Assembly (NCBI RefSeq): GCF_021295315.1 | Contig: NZ_JAIMJA010000017.1 | Span: 28,511-92,510 of the forward strand | DNA from: Motilimonas cestriensis | GTDB lineage: Bacteria; Pseudomonadota; Gammaproteobacteria; Enterobacterales; CBDFNC01 | Direction of reading: 5' to 3' | Length of the DNA stretch: 64,000 bases | Shown: in pieces, positions 27,456 through 36,461 of the stretch | Layout: each line of letters opens with the position of its first letter | How positions within the stretch are numbered: the first letter of the stretch is position 1 | Made by a program: the position numbers and the translations under genes | The notes under the pieces: model-generated | The model's input: only the letters and a program-made list of their open reading frames with translations | The model's database searches: none | Told to the model about the DNA's origin: nothing

Positions 27456-27731
27456 ATGTTGTCTAAATTACGATATTGGTTGCTACTGGCGTTAATCCTT
27501 ACGTTTTTGTTCCATGTTGGCAGTTCAGTCTATTACGCTTATGGTGGATACGATGGTGCTCATTGCGCAGGATTGCTTGATGCTGTTTGGTCATGTTCAT
27601 GGCTCGAATATTATTTAGACTATCTGCTTAACCCATTTGCTCTGTTTACTTTGGCCTTCTATCTGAGTGCTTCTACGATTATTACTCTGCTTACATGGAC
27701 GGTTATTCAGGCAATAAAAAAAGCGCCGTAG
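27456..27731 (+). CDS. Small membrane protein, unknown function
   Basis: 91 residues with two long hydrophobic helices (about 6-28 and 58-86). Between them lies a loop of about 30 residues containing two cysteines (HCAGLLDAVWSCSW) that probably faces the periplasm, where they could form a disulfide. GTGAGGGC precedes the ATG and the stop codon lies inside its own terminator hairpin, which supports a compact real gene. I do not recognise a family. Confidence 0.7.
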   Translation: MLSKLRYWLLLALILTFLFHVGSSVYYAYGGYDGAHCAGLLDAVWSCSWLEYYLDYLLNPFALFTLAFYLSASTIITLLTWTVIQAIKKAP

Positions 27732-27742
27732 CGCTTTTTTAT
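27717..27742. terminator. Bidirectional terminator after the small membrane protein gene
   Basis: AAAAAAGCGC-cgta-GCGCTTTTTT, a perfect hairpin whose loop contains the TAG stop codon. It can also terminate the convergent chemoreceptor gene, whose stop is 24 bp away. Confidence 0.92.
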
Positions 27743-27765
27743 TAAATGATACTGCAATTTAAATC

Positions 27766-29403
27766 TTAAACCTTAAACTGCGCGACTAAGCTATCAAGGT
27801 TCTCACACTGCTGGGCTAAAGACTCACAGGCATTTTCTGCGCTGGCCACCATTTCAACCACTTGGTGGCTATTATCAGCGATGCGTTGCACGTTACTGCT
27901 AACATCTTCGCTAACATGGTTTTGCTCTTTCGCCGCCGTCGCAATTTGAATATTAAGATCGTTGATCATTGCGATGGCATTGACGATGGCATCCAGTGAT
28001 GCGCCGGCTTCGCCCGCTTGACTGGCCGTTTGCTGTCCGCTTTCTTGACTTGAAGTCATCACGCTAACGGCTTGTTTGGCACCGTTTTGCAATTTTTCAA
28101 TCATATTATGAATTTCGCCTGTGCTGGCCTGAGTTTTACTGGCTAGTGAGCGCACTTCATCGGCAACAACAGCAAAGCCTCGACCTTGCTCACCGGCTCT
28201 GGCTGCTTCTATCGCTGCGTTTAATGCCAGTAGGTTAGTCTGGTCAGCTATACCTCTAATGACGTCTAAAATCGATGCTATGTCACCTACATCATGCTCT
28301 AAGGTATTAATTACTTGTGATGCTTGAGCCAATTCATTTGATAATGCTTGGATCGACACGACTGTGGCACTGATGATACGTTTTGCGCTGGTTGCTTCAT
28401 CGTTGGCATCTTGACTGGAATGGGCTGCGTCTTCAGCGTTCTGACTCACGGTTTCGCTGGTGGCGCTGAGTTCATGAACAGCAGTGGCCACTGCATCACT
28501 TTCTAGTTGTTGGTTACTGGCACCATGCGCAACCCCTTGCGTGATGGACTGAATATTGGTCATCTCAGCGCGAACGGCGTTCGATGAGATAATCACCTCT
28601 GTAATGGTCTCTTGTATTCTTTGGGTGAAAGTATTGAACGACTCCGCTAGCTCACCAATTTCATCTTGGGTTTCAACGGGTACGCGTGCGGTTAAGTCAC
28701 CTTCGCCCGTTGCAATGTTTTTCATCGCACTGGTTAGGCGTGTAATAGGTGCAATCAGAATATTGCCTAACAGCCAAGTGATAGCTGCAGCAGCGATTAA
28801 GGCGCTAATGCCGCCCACTTCCATCATCATTTTAGCACTATGAATACCCGCTAGCTTCTCTTGCTCTGTGGCTTCAACTGTCTCGACTAAGCTATCTTCA
28901 ATACGTTTAAGTGCTTTGCGCATGGTATCAAATGCTTGTTCTAGTGCTTCTCCTTTAGCCTCGAATAGTTGAGGGGCTTGATTTGGGTTATCGATGTAAG
29001 GCTTGGTCATGGCTAACCAAATATCAAAGGTGCGCGCCATTTCGTCTAAATGAGTTTGATTCGATGCGGAGAACAGCCCTATATCGATTAAGCGTTGTGC
29101 TGCCAAGATACGTTTTCGGGCTTTGGGAGCGTTGTCTTTATATTCAAATACCTGCTTGTCAATCAGGGTTTTATTACCATTTGCGATAACTAAGCCTTGG
29201 ATCGCAGCTGTGGCTTGATATAAATCGCGATAACCGTCAGATAAATCTGCCAATACAGGTTGTACTTCTTGACTATATTGAATATTGAATTCGGCTTGTT
29301 CATTAAATTCGTTAATAGTGAATAAGAAGATAATAGCGAATATGACCGTTACCAGCGCAACCGGTATGGCTAATTTGGCTCTGAAGTTTAATTTTTTTAA
29401 CAC
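27766..29403 (-). CDS. Methyl-accepting chemotaxis protein with helical-bundle sensor
   Basis: 545 residues from the GTG at 29403, which has GAGG 7 nt upstream; a GTG four codons earlier has no such signal. A membrane helix at about 9-30 is followed by a periplasmic all-helical sensor (about 31-185, resembling four-helix-bundle MCP sensors), a second helix (about 187-210), HAMP ([20 protein letters not shown]) and the signalling domain. The tip [20 protein letters not shown] is intact. The ligand is unknown. It differs from the Cache-type receptor at 21.5 kb in sensor architecture. Confidence 0.95.
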   Translation of the reverse strand: MLKKLNFRAKLAIPVALVTVIFAIIFLFTINEFNEQAEFNIQYSQEVQPVLADLSDGYRDLYQATAAIQGLVIANGNKTLIDKQVFEYKDNAPKARKRILAAQRLIDIGLFSASNQTHLDEMARTFDIWLAMTKPYIDNPNQAPQLFEAKGEALEQAFDTMRKALKRIEDSLVETVEATEQEKLAGIHSAKMMMEVGGISALIAAAAITWLLGNILIAPITRLTSAMKNIATGEGDLTARVPVETQDEIGELAESFNTFTQRIQETITEVIISSNAVRAEMTNIQSITQGVAHGASNQQLESDAVATAVHELSATSETVSQNAEDAAHSSQDANDEATSAKRIISATVVSIQALSNELAQASQVINTLEHDVGDIASILDVIRGIADQTNLLALNAAIEAARAGEQGRGFAVVADEVRSLASKTQASTGEIHNMIEKLQNGAKQAVSVMTSSQESGQQTASQAGEAGASLDAIVNAIAMINDLNIQIATAAKEQNHVSEDVSSNVQRIADNSHQVVEMVASAENACESLAQQCENLDSLVAQFKV

Positions 29404-29573
29404 GTGGCACCTCACCGAGTGACTGGATTCGTATCGCCCTGAATTGGGAAGTTAGAGTAACAGCATAAATTTTAGAACAAGACTAAAAATATGAGCTCAT
29501 AAATAAAGTATCTATTTAAGTATCAGCTTCTTTAAACGCTTTTCTGGTTTTTTAATGAAATAGTCTAGCCCCA

Positions 29574-30164
29574 TCACGAAATACAAACATGAATGTCTTT
29601 TAATGCTTGCCAAGCCGCAAGGTATTGCTTGAACTTTTCTGGTGAGTGACTGCCCCGATCTGGGTGATAAATTAAGGCTAACTTACGCCAGCGTTGTTTT
29701 ATTTCGGCAAAAGTTGCGTCTTTATTAAGTTGGAATATCTCCAGCGCTTGTAATTTAGTAAGGCTTGTTGGCTGTTTATGCTGTCGCTGAAACTGTTGCC
29801 AAAACTGAGCCAGTAGTTGTGCTATTTCTTCGGCACTGGTTTGGTAGTTTTGCCAATCTAAATAGTAGGCTTTCAAGTTATTAGTGATGTTTGTGTTAAC
29901 TAGCTGAATGTCACTTTCCGGCTTAACCTGCAACTCGATATGCAAGCTGCTTATCTGTAAATGATATTCGTTGATAAGTTCATCTTGCAGCTGGTAAAGC
30001 GCATTCATAATTAAAAAATTTAATTTAAATAGGTGGCGGTTGGGATCTTGATCTAATTCGGTTTGCTGTAATGGTTTTAATGCGTGGCTGATATCGTGGA
30101 CTTTAAGTGGCTGCTGAGCATCCAGTAATAACTCGAAAATAGGGTCGATAAAAGGGTTTTCCAT
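29574..30164 (-). CDS. DnaJ-related protein with C-terminal J domain
   Basis: 196 residues from the ATG at 30164, with TAGGAG 7 nt upstream. The N-terminal two thirds match the DNAJ-related N-terminal family (PFIDPIFELLLDAQQPLKVHDI, FKLNFLIMNALYQLQDEL). The last 60 residues are a J domain with the HPD tripeptide in LALIYHPDRGS, preceded by ATFAEIKQRWRKLA. It probably acts as a specialised co-chaperone that stimulates a DnaK-type ATPase. It lacks the Gly/Phe and zinc-finger regions of DnaJ. It follows the HlyD gene across a perfect hairpin. Confidence 0.85.
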   Translation of the reverse strand: MENPFIDPIFELLLDAQQPLKVHDISHALKPLQQTELDQDPNRHLFKLNFLIMNALYQLQDELINEYHLQISSLHIELQVKPESDIQLVNTNITNNLKAYYLDWQNYQTSAEEIAQLLAQFWQQFQRQHKQPTSLTKLQALEIFQLNKDATFAEIKQRWRKLALIYHPDRGSHSPEKFKQYLAAWQALKDIHVCIS

Positions 30165-30178
30165 ATTTAGGCTCCTAG

Positions 30179-30201
30179 TGGCCACTGCATTGCAGTGGCC
30201 A
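30179..30201 (-). terminator. Perfect hairpin directly before the DnaJ-related gene
   Basis: TGGCCACTGCA and TGCAGTGGCCA flank a single T. On the minus strand it lies between the HlyD stop and the TAGGAG of the DnaJ-related gene, without a T-run. It could be a weak terminator or a translational control hairpin next to the ribosome-binding site. Confidence 0.5.
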
Positions 30202-30209
30202 GTTGGACT

Positions 30210-31172
30210 TTAATGGAAGGGGAAGAAGTAACTCATCCAAGATGACATACGCAGTAAAATTTTGCGCATAACCGCTACATGGTGAAAGTGGTCGGAATAC
30301 ACCGCTGCTTGGCCAAATGAGCCGCCTGGAATTTGCTCGCTAAACTCGTCAAACGCCGGATCTGTGATCTTTAATAGCACAGCTACTCGTCCTGGTTGCG
30401 GTGCAGTGAGTGGTGAAATCATCGTGCCAGATGGTTGTACTTGGCCTTCAACCATGGCAGGAGCGACGTTGGCTACTTCTGCTTTAAATACACGGCCCGG
30501 AATGCCATCAAACGCAATCTCGGCTTCATAACCTTTCTTTAAACGCAATAGGCTGTTTTGTCTGAACCAAGCGGTGTAATAATTTTGCCCGTCTTTGTTA
30601 ACAAATATCATCACTGGTCGTAGTGGCATTGCTACAGCTAGCATGCCCGGATACAAAGCTTGTTGCACGACATAGCCATCACTCATGGCTTTGACTTCGG
30701 TTTGTGCCAACTGAAATTCGGCATTAACAAGTTGGGCTTTAATGTCGTCAACAGTGGCTCGGGCAACATCAATGTCCCGATCTTTACCTACACCACGTTT
30801 TTTTAGTTCATAAGCCCGGTTTAGATCATCTGTTGCGCTTTTTAAGCGCGCTTTCAGTGAGTCTACTTTACTTTGGAAAGGGGTGGGATCGAGCTTAAAT
30901 AGCAAGTCACCTTTCATCACGGGTACATTCGGTTTCACAGGCACTTCAATCACTTGACCTGTTACCGCTGGTACCACAGGCGTTGTCACATAGTACTCAC
31001 GCGCCATCTCTGAATAGGGATGATTGTAATTCATCAGGAAGATCAGAGTGCCGATTAGCACGATACCGCCAAGCACTGCTGTTGGCACTGTCCATTTATT
31101 TAATGGGATTTTAAAGACTTTAAATACCACCACGCAGATCGCGGTGTAAGTCAGTATAAGTAGTAAATCCAT
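30210..31172 (-). CDS. HlyD-family membrane fusion protein (YibH/YiaV-like)
   Basis: 320 residues. Two N-terminal hydrophobic segments (about 1-20 and 28-50) are followed by a biotinyl-lipoyl-like half (VVPAVTGQVIEVPVKPNVPV), a helical hairpin (about 95-160, SKVDSLKARLKSATDDLNRAY), the second lipoyl half (EVKAMSDGYVVQQALYPG) and a beta-barrel. This is the layout of EmrA/AaeA-type adaptor proteins of efflux systems. It follows the DUF3302 gene with no gap, the same pairing as E. coli yiaW-yiaV and yibI-yibH. No inner-membrane pump gene is present in the cluster, so its export partner is unknown. Confidence 0.88.
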   Translation of the reverse strand: MDLLLILTYTAICVVVFKVFKIPLNKWTVPTAVLGGIVLIGTLIFLMNYNHPYSEMAREYYVTTPVVPAVTGQVIEVPVKPNVPVMKGDLLFKLDPTPFQSKVDSLKARLKSATDDLNRAYELKKRGVGKDRDIDVARATVDDIKAQLVNAEFQLAQTEVKAMSDGYVVQQALYPGMLAVAMPLRPVMIFVNKDGQNYYTAWFRQNSLLRLKKGYEAEIAFDGIPGRVFKAEVANVAPAMVEGQVQPSGTMISPLTAPQPGRVAVLLKITDPAFDEFSEQIPGGSFGQAAVYSDHFHHVAVMRKILLRMSSWMSYFFPFH

Positions 31173-31499
31173 TTATTTGTCTCCCTTACTTTCTAATTCA
31201 CGTAAACGATTTTCTAATTCGTCTACTTTGAGACAAAGGTTTTCCATCGTATTGTCGGTGCCTGTCGTACCAAAACCCCAGCCACGATCCTCACGGTATA
31301 AAGTGGCCCAAATCCATAAAAATGGCCACAGTACATGTAAGGTAAATAAGCTAACCCAACCAGCAACATGAATGGCGTCTTGATGGGGGTGATTACGATG
31401 TTGCGCAATTTCGTAAGGAATATCATGTATGGCGATTACGCCATAGAAAAAGGTGATGGCGACGAATACCAATAACCCTAAAGCAAAATAATCAAGCAC
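31173..31499 (-). CDS. DUF3302 inner-membrane protein (YiaW/YibI-like)
   Basis: 108 residues from the GTG at 31499, which has AAAGGA about 6 nt upstream and gives the length of E. coli YiaW; the open frame to 31616 is discarded. Two membrane helices (about 4-24 and 47-70), then a cytoplasmic tail with YREDRGWGFG and a coiled-coil end (LCLKVDELENRLRELES). It is always found next to HlyD-type adaptors of the YibH/YiaV group, as here. Function unknown, presumably a small partner of the adaptor. Confidence 0.87.
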   Translation of the reverse strand: MLDYFALGLLVFVAITFFYGVIAIHDIPYEIAQHRNHPHQDAIHVAGWVSLFTLHVLWPFLWIWATLYREDRGWGFGTTGTDNTMENLCLKVDELENRLRELESKGDK

Positions 31500-31796
31500 A
31501 GTAAGATCCTTTATTATGCGATTGTTAGATTTTTTGAGTATATGTGTTTTACGTGACAAAAGGTAAGGTTGAGCTTGATTAGAAGAAAAATTGTGAAATG
31601 TGTAACTCTTTCGCACCCCTCTAGAGCCTTTGGTATGAATTGAAGCAATTTTTGCAAATGAAGGTGTTTATTGTTTTTGTCGGCTAAGTAAGTCTTTGGG
31701 ATGCTGCAAACCAAGGTTGTCAGTAAAAAATAATATTGCAGCAAAGATTACTAGACATTTGCTCTATTGCTCCTTAGCATGCGCGCGAATGCTGAT
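31500..31796. other. Divergent leader region between the DUF3302 gene and the btuB riboswitch
   Basis: About 300 bp, AT-rich. Both promoters must lie here but none stands out. A 76-codon minus-strand frame (31514-31744) has no start signal or recognisable content. Confidence 0.5.
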
Positions 31797-31990
31797 TAAG
31801 CCAAGGTCTTAATTATTAATAGTCATGGCGGGAACAGGGTGTAAATCCCTGACTGACGCGCAGCGGTAATAGAGAATACTAAGATACCGAGGGTAACCTC
31901 AGACACTGGAGCCGATAGTTTACTTTACTCTGGGAAGTCGTGTTTTAGCGCCCACTTGGGCAGTCTCTTAAGTCCGAATACCGATCAGCA
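31797..31990 (+). ncRNA. Cobalamin (B12) riboswitch upstream of btuB
   Basis: The conserved core is clear: AACAGGGTGTAAATCCCTGA followed by CTGACGCGCAGCGGTAA matches the cobalamin riboswitch pattern (GGTG-AAATCCC-GACTG-CGCAACGGTAA). CAGACACTGGAG and the closing AGTCCGAATACC follow. Established role: adenosylcobalamin binding to the leader RNA shuts off the downstream gene. The position before btuB is the classical one. Confidence 0.93.
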
Positions 31991-32017
31991 ACTAAGCGAT
32001 GGACGCTTAGGTTTTTA
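31991..32017 (+). terminator. Expression-platform terminator of the btuB riboswitch
   Basis: CTAAGCG-atgga-CGCTTAG followed by GTTTTT, placed between the aptamer and the btuB ribosome-binding site. This suggests control by premature transcription termination when B12 is bound, rather than only by hiding the ribosome-binding site as in E. coli btuB. Confidence 0.75.
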
Positions 32018-32039
32018 ACGCGAATAAGGTTTTCAAAAA

Positions 32040-33842
32040 ATGAAAAAAACACTTCTCGCAGTGGCAATGACGCCGCTGTGCTTGCCGTATGCAACCGCAA
32101 AAAATATTGCTGCTGATGACACTATTATCGTCACAGCTAATCGAACAGAACAGCCATTAGCTAGTTCATTAGCGTCGGTCGCCGTGATTGAAAAGGAAGA
32201 AATCGAAGCGATTCAAGCCAAGTCATTTGCTGAGGTACTGCGTCGTTTACCTGGTATTCAAGTCAATGAAGGCGGTTTTGGCCAGCAAACAGATATTTTT
32301 GTTCGCGGCTCCTCTAGTAAGCATTTGCTACTGCTGATCAATGGCGTACGGATCGGCAGTGCGACCACCGGCTCGGCAAACTTTGGCCAAATACCGTTAA
32401 CTGGCATTGAGCGAATTGAATTTGTGCGCGGCCCGCGTGCGGCGATTTATGGATCTGATGCCATAGGTGGCGTGATTAATGTGATCACCAGTTACCAAGG
32501 CGAGGAATACGGCGCAGTGAGTGGTAGCCTTGGTTCTCGTGAGTTTTCTAGTATTGAAACCGCAGCGGCAGCGGCGCTTAAAGACGACGCTTGGGTTAAA
32601 TTTGCAGTCAAGCATGACAATGCAGAAGGTTTCTCTGCGCAAAAAGCGCCAGTCGATCAAGATAAAGATGGCTTTTATAACACCAGTTTCGTGGCTGAAT
32701 TGGGTAAGCAATTCAACCAACAATGGCGCGCCAGCTTACAAGGGTATTTTCAGCAAGGTAAATCCGAATACGATAGCAAATGGGCCGACAGCACCTACAG
32801 TGAAACTGAAAATTACAATGTGGCCGCTAAGGTCAACTACCAAGGCGAGTGGTGGTTTAGTGAGTTAACGTTGGCGACAAACCAAGATAAGAGTGATGAT
32901 TACTCAACAACTTCCCATGATGTGTTCAAAACTAACCGTGATTTAGTTAACTTTTTAGTCAGCGTTCCTGCCAATGAAGCAACAACGGTTACTTCTGGTC
33001 TTGAGTGGTATCAAGACGAAGTGGGCACAGATAGTGCGGCTTATGCGAAATCGAAACGCTATAACAAAGCGATTTACATCAATCTAGATTACCAACTCGC
33101 GTTGCTGAGTCTTGAAGCGAGCGCGCGCCTAGATGATAACGAAAGCTATGGTAGTAAAACCACTTGGCAATTGGCGACAGGTTATCAAGTTGTCGATCAA
33201 GTGCGCTTGTTGGGCTCCATTGGCACCGCATTTAAAGCGCCCACTTTTAATGATTTATATTACCCTGAATCGCCTTATAACAAAGGCAACCCAAAGCTCA
33301 AGCCAGAGCAGTCGTTGAGTTATGATTTAGGGTTAGAAGTAACACTTGATAGTGTTGACTTGCGCTTTACGGCCTACCAAAGTGAGATTGAAGACCTAAT
33401 TATTTGGCCAGCTCCGACTTATTACATGCCTGAGAATGTAAGTAAAGCTAATATTAAGGGACTTGAGTTTCAAGCTGACTTTGCTACCGGAGAGCTGAAT
33501 CATCAGTTGTCTTATGATCATGTTAGCGCTAAGGACAAAGCAACGAATAAATACTTGACCCGCCGTGCTCGACATTTAGCCAAATGGAATCTGAATTATC
33601 GCTACCAAGACCTCCAGTTTGATGTCACTACCTTATATCAAGGTGATAGTTACGATAATGCTGCCAATACAAATAAGCTTAAGGGGTACTTCTTAGCTGA
33701 CCTAGCAACAAGCTATTACTTCAGCAACGGCTTGGTATTACGAGGTCGAATAGCTAACTTGTTCGATAAACAATATGAAGTGAAGAAAAACTACAACACC
33801 GCAGAGCGTAGTTATTATGTAACAGGTTCATACCGCTTTTAA
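32040..33842 (+). CDS. btuB: TonB-dependent vitamin B12 receptor BtuB
   Basis: 600 residues, close to E. coli BtuB. Signal peptide about 1-20 (MKKTLLAVAMTPLCLPYATA), then the TonB box region DDTIIVTANR, a plug domain (about 35-150, FAEVLRRLPGIQVNEGGFGQ and GPRAAIYGSDAIGGVINVIT) and a 22-strand barrel ending in aromatic YYVTGSYRF, as expected for an outer-membrane protein. The name is favoured over other siderophore receptors by the cobalamin riboswitch directly upstream. Calcium-binding-like segment DQDKDGFYNT lies in an extracellular loop. The inner-membrane BtuCD-F transporter is not nearby. Confidence 0.94.
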   Translation: MKKTLLAVAMTPLCLPYATAKNIAADDTIIVTANRTEQPLASSLASVAVIEKEEIEAIQAKSFAEVLRRLPGIQVNEGGFGQQTDIFVRGSSSKHLLLLINGVRIGSATTGSANFGQIPLTGIERIEFVRGPRAAIYGSDAIGGVINVITSYQGEEYGAVSGSLGSREFSSIETAAAAALKDDAWVKFAVKHDNAEGFSAQKAPVDQDKDGFYNTSFVAELGKQFNQQWRASLQGYFQQGKSEYDSKWADSTYSETENYNVAAKVNYQGEWWFSELTLATNQDKSDDYSTTSHDVFKTNRDLVNFLVSVPANEATTVTSGLEWYQDEVGTDSAAYAKSKRYNKAIYINLDYQLALLSLEASARLDDNESYGSKTTWQLATGYQVVDQVRLLGSIGTAFKAPTFNDLYYPESPYNKGNPKLKPEQSLSYDLGLEVTLDSVDLRFTAYQSEIEDLIIWPAPTYYMPENVSKANIKGLEFQADFATGELNHQLSYDHVSAKDKATNKYLTRRARHLAKWNLNYRYQDLQFDVTTLYQGDSYDNAANTNKLKGYFLADLATSYYFSNGLVLRGRIANLFDKQYEVKKNYNTAERSYYVTGSYRF

Positions 33843-33869
33843 GTGTTTTTGTCGTAGCGTTAAATGAAC

Positions 33870-33893
33870 AAAGGGCCGAAAGGCCCTTTTTTA
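33870..33893. terminator. Terminator between btuB and hemW
   Basis: AAAGGGCC-gaa-AGGCCCTTTTTT, a compact hairpin with T-run on the plus strand and an A-run on its left side, so it may serve both convergent genes. Confidence 0.9.
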
Positions 33894-33915
33894 ATTTAAT
33901 TGTCTTTAAGTTAGC

Positions 33916-35061
33916 TTACTCGTCCATAAATAACGCTAATAGCTCATTCAAATAGCGATGGCCGAGTGGGCTTACTTGCCATTGTTTACCTAAATCCAGT
34001 AACAAACCTTTGCTTAATGCGGCATCAATTGCCGTTTGCATCATGCCTGATGATTGGCCCGTTAGTTGGCTAAATTCGCTTTTATCAAATGCCTCAAATA
34101 AACGCAGGCGGTTCATCATGTACTCAAACGGCAATTCATCGGGCTGTACCTCGTTTAGTTGATCTAAATATGCGCGCTCAGGATCAAGGTAACCATTGGG
34201 GTGTTTAACTTTTGTGGTGCGGATGATTTTGTTCTGTTCCGGTAAGGTGACTTTGCCGTGAGCGCCGCAACCTATGCCTAAGTAATCACCAAAGCGCCAA
34301 TAATTTAAGTTGTGCTGACATTGCTTACCAGGTTTGGCGTAACCTGATATTTCATATTGCTGATAGCCTGCAGCGATTAAACGCTGGTGGCCTTGCTCAT
34401 AAATATCCCACAAGATATCGTCATCAGGTAGCGTTGGTGGTTTAGACGCAAATTGCGTATTGGGTTCGATTGTCAGTTGATACCAAGATAAATGGGGCGG
34501 TGCTAAATTGATTGCGGTGGTTAAATCAAACAGTGCGTCATCAAGGTTTTGATTTGGCAAACCGTGCATCAAATCGAGATTAAAGCTATTGAGAGGGCTA
34601 GCACTGGCAAGCTTGGCGGCATTAACGGCTTCGTCTTCGCCGTGAATGCGGCCCAACAAATTGAGTTTTGGCTGTTGAAAGCTTTGTACGCCAATGGATA
34701 TACGATTTACACCGGCGGCGATAAAGCCAGCAAAACGCTCGGTTTCTACCGTGCCGGGATTCGCTTCCATGGTGATTTCAATATTTTGGCTAAACGGGAT
34801 TTGTTGTGCAACGTCTTTGAGTAGCCTTGCCATCGCCTCTGCGGTTAATAGGCTCGGCGTACCGCCACCTATAAAGATACTGTGCAGCGCTCGGCCTTGG
34901 ACATATTGCGCTTCAAGACTTAAGTCTTCGAGCAGGGCATCAATATACTCGGCTTCAGGAATGTCGCCTTTTAAGCCATGGGAGTTAAAGTCGCAATACG
35001 GGCATTTTTGTACACACCAAGGTATGTGAATATATAAGCTCAGCGGTGGCAGGGTTAGCAT
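33916..35061 (-). CDS. hemW: Radical SAM heme chaperone HemW
   Basis: 381 residues. The N-terminus LPPLSLYIHIPWCVQKCPYC carries the C-x3-C-x2-C cluster motif, followed by IFIGGGTPSLL and NRISIGVQSF. It resembles HemN but is the shorter HemW type, which binds heme and delivers it to respiratory enzymes rather than oxidising coproporphyrinogen. Its ATG overlaps the rdgB stop by one base (TAATG). Last gene of the yggS-proC-yggT-yggU-DUF4426-rdgB-hemW cluster. Confidence 0.97.
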   Translation of the reverse strand: MLTLPPLSLYIHIPWCVQKCPYCDFNSHGLKGDIPEAEYIDALLEDLSLEAQYVQGRALHSIFIGGGTPSLLTAEAMARLLKDVAQQIPFSQNIEITMEANPGTVETERFAGFIAAGVNRISIGVQSFQQPKLNLLGRIHGEDEAVNAAKLASASPLNSFNLDLMHGLPNQNLDDALFDLTTAINLAPPHLSWYQLTIEPNTQFASKPPTLPDDDILWDIYEQGHQRLIAAGYQQYEISGYAKPGKQCQHNLNYWRFGDYLGIGCGAHGKVTLPEQNKIIRTTKVKHPNGYLDPERAYLDQLNEVQPDELPFEYMMNRLRLFEAFDKSEFSQLTGQSSGMMQTAIDAALSKGLLLDLGKQWQVSPLGHRYLNELLALFMDE

Positions 35062-35663
35062 TATTGGCCCAGTTTCTTGTTGATTTTAGTGCTCAGTAAC
35101 TGCAGCGCTTTGCCGCGATGGCTTAATTGGTTTTTACGCGATTTATCCAGTTGCGCACTGACCACGCCTTCTGTTGGCACAAAAAATACGGGGTCATAAC
35201 CAAAGCCATTTTCGCCGACGGCTTCGGTGGTGATGTATCCTTCCCATTTACCATGACAAATAACGGGAGTGGGATCATCAGCGTGGTTCATCAATACTAA
35301 TACACAATGAAAGCGAGCGGTGCGTTGTGACTCAGGTACTCCTTCGAGTTCTTTCAGCAATTTATTGATATTATCTTGGTCGGTAGCACGCTCACCCGCA
35401 TAGCGGGCTGAATAAATACCCGGTGCGCCCTTTAGAAAGTCGACTTCTAAGCCTGAATCATCAGCAATCGCAGGTAAACCAGTAATATAAGCAGCATGAC
35501 GCGCTTTAATAATGGCATTCTCAACAAAAGTGGTGCCGGTTTCTGGTACATCAGACACCTTAAAGTGGCTTTGTGGTAATACTTCTAGATCAAAAGCGGC
35601 TAATAATTCACTCAACTCTTTTACTTTTCCTAGATTACCTGTGGCTAATACTAATTGTTTCAT
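35061..35663 (-). CDS. rdgB: dITP/XTP pyrophosphatase (HAM1 family)
   Basis: 200 residues from [17 protein letters not shown]; seven further codons upstream are open but not conserved. It hydrolyses dITP, ITP and XTP to keep deaminated purines out of DNA and RNA. Family motifs: [34 protein letters not shown] and [14 protein letters not shown], with SHRGKAL near the C-terminus. It starts 7 nt after the DUF4426 gene and overlaps hemW. Confidence 0.98.
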   Translation of the reverse strand: MKQLVLATGNLGKVKELSELLAAFDLEVLPQSHFKVSDVPETGTTFVENAIIKARHAAYITGLPAIADDSGLEVDFLKGAPGIYSARYAGERATDQDNINKLLKELEGVPESQRTARFHCVLVLMNHADDPTPVICHGKWEGYITTEAVGENGFGYDPVFFVPTEGVVSAQLDKSRKNQLSHRGKALQLLSTKINKKLGQ

Positions 35664-35670
35664 GCTGGTC

Positions 35671-36120
35671 TCAATTGTCTTCAACGTAGAATTTTTGAAT
35701 GAACTTCAATTTGTTACTTTTTCCTTGGCTTTCCACCTTAATGTCAAAGGTGAAGGTTTCTTCATTGCGAAACGGCACTTCGGCTAAATAATAAATGGCA
35801 TTGCCTTCTTTTACTTCGCGAAACGCTAAAGTGATGCTGTTGCCTAACAGGTTTCTGGCGGTACCAGTTAATTTTGCTTCTACTCCGGGATTGCCAACTT
35901 GGTTGGTATCAAGCACGCTGATATTAATTAAGCCGTTATAGGCGCTGCGTTTTATCTTATAAGCTCGGGCGATTTTGGGTGTTAAAAAGGTAGAGTTTAA
36001 GGCAATGTAGTGGACGTCAAGGTTGGCAAAAGTTTGTTTTTGTTCTGCTTGAGTCATTGGGCTAATGAGCAGCATTAGGCTTATCATTAAGCCTAATATA
36101 GAAAGTTTTAGGGTTGGCAT
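35671..36120 (-). CDS. DUF4426 periplasmic protein
   Basis: 149 residues with a signal peptide ending about residue 25 ([15 protein letters not shown]). The mature part fits the DUF4426 family ([20 protein letters not shown], then [12 protein letters not shown]). The family is found in gammaproteobacteria inside this same proC-rdgB-hemW cluster; function unknown. Immediately upstream of rdgB, so translation is probably coupled. Confidence 0.9.
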   Translation of the reverse strand: MPTLKLSILGLMISLMLLISPMTQAEQKQTFANLDVHYIALNSTFLTPKIARAYKIKRSAYNGLINISVLDTNQVGNPGVEAKLTGTARNLLGNSITLAFREVKEGNAIYYLAEVPFRNEETFTFDIKVESQGKSNKLKFIQKFYVEDN

Positions 36121-36156
36121 AACTAACTCCGAATTGGCTGGGCTGAAATGGTCGCT

Positions 36157-36453
36157 TTAAGTATGAGCTATTAGTGGTAAAAGTGCTGATGGGATCACTT
36201 TGGGTGCACAGATCCGCACTTGTTTATGTCTGCCTAGCTCACCTTTCTCTATCAAGATCTGACCCTTAGCAACCTTGCATAATTTACTGAAAAATTTAAT
36301 TAGGTGGCTATTGGCTTTGCCATCCACTGGCGGTGCGGTAATGCTCACTTTAAGCTCGTCGCCGTGTAGCCCCATGATTTTATCTTGGCTAGCCTTAGGT
36401 TGAATATAAAGGCGAAGCACTAAGTCTTCGCCTTGTCGGGTTATGGCATTCAT
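36157..36453 (-). CDS. yggU: DUF167 family protein YggU
   Basis: 98 residues from the ATG; a TTG one codon earlier is possible. Family core: [39 protein letters not shown] and [16 protein letters not shown]. Small conserved protein of unknown role, found next to yggT in most gammaproteobacteria. It begins about 8 nt after yggT. Confidence 0.94.
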   Translation of the reverse strand: MNAITRQGEDLVLRLYIQPKASQDKIMGLHGDELKVSITAPPVDGKANSHLIKFFSKLCKVAKGQILIEKGELGRHKQVRICAPKVIPSALLPLIAHT

Positions 36454-36461
36454 CAACTAAT

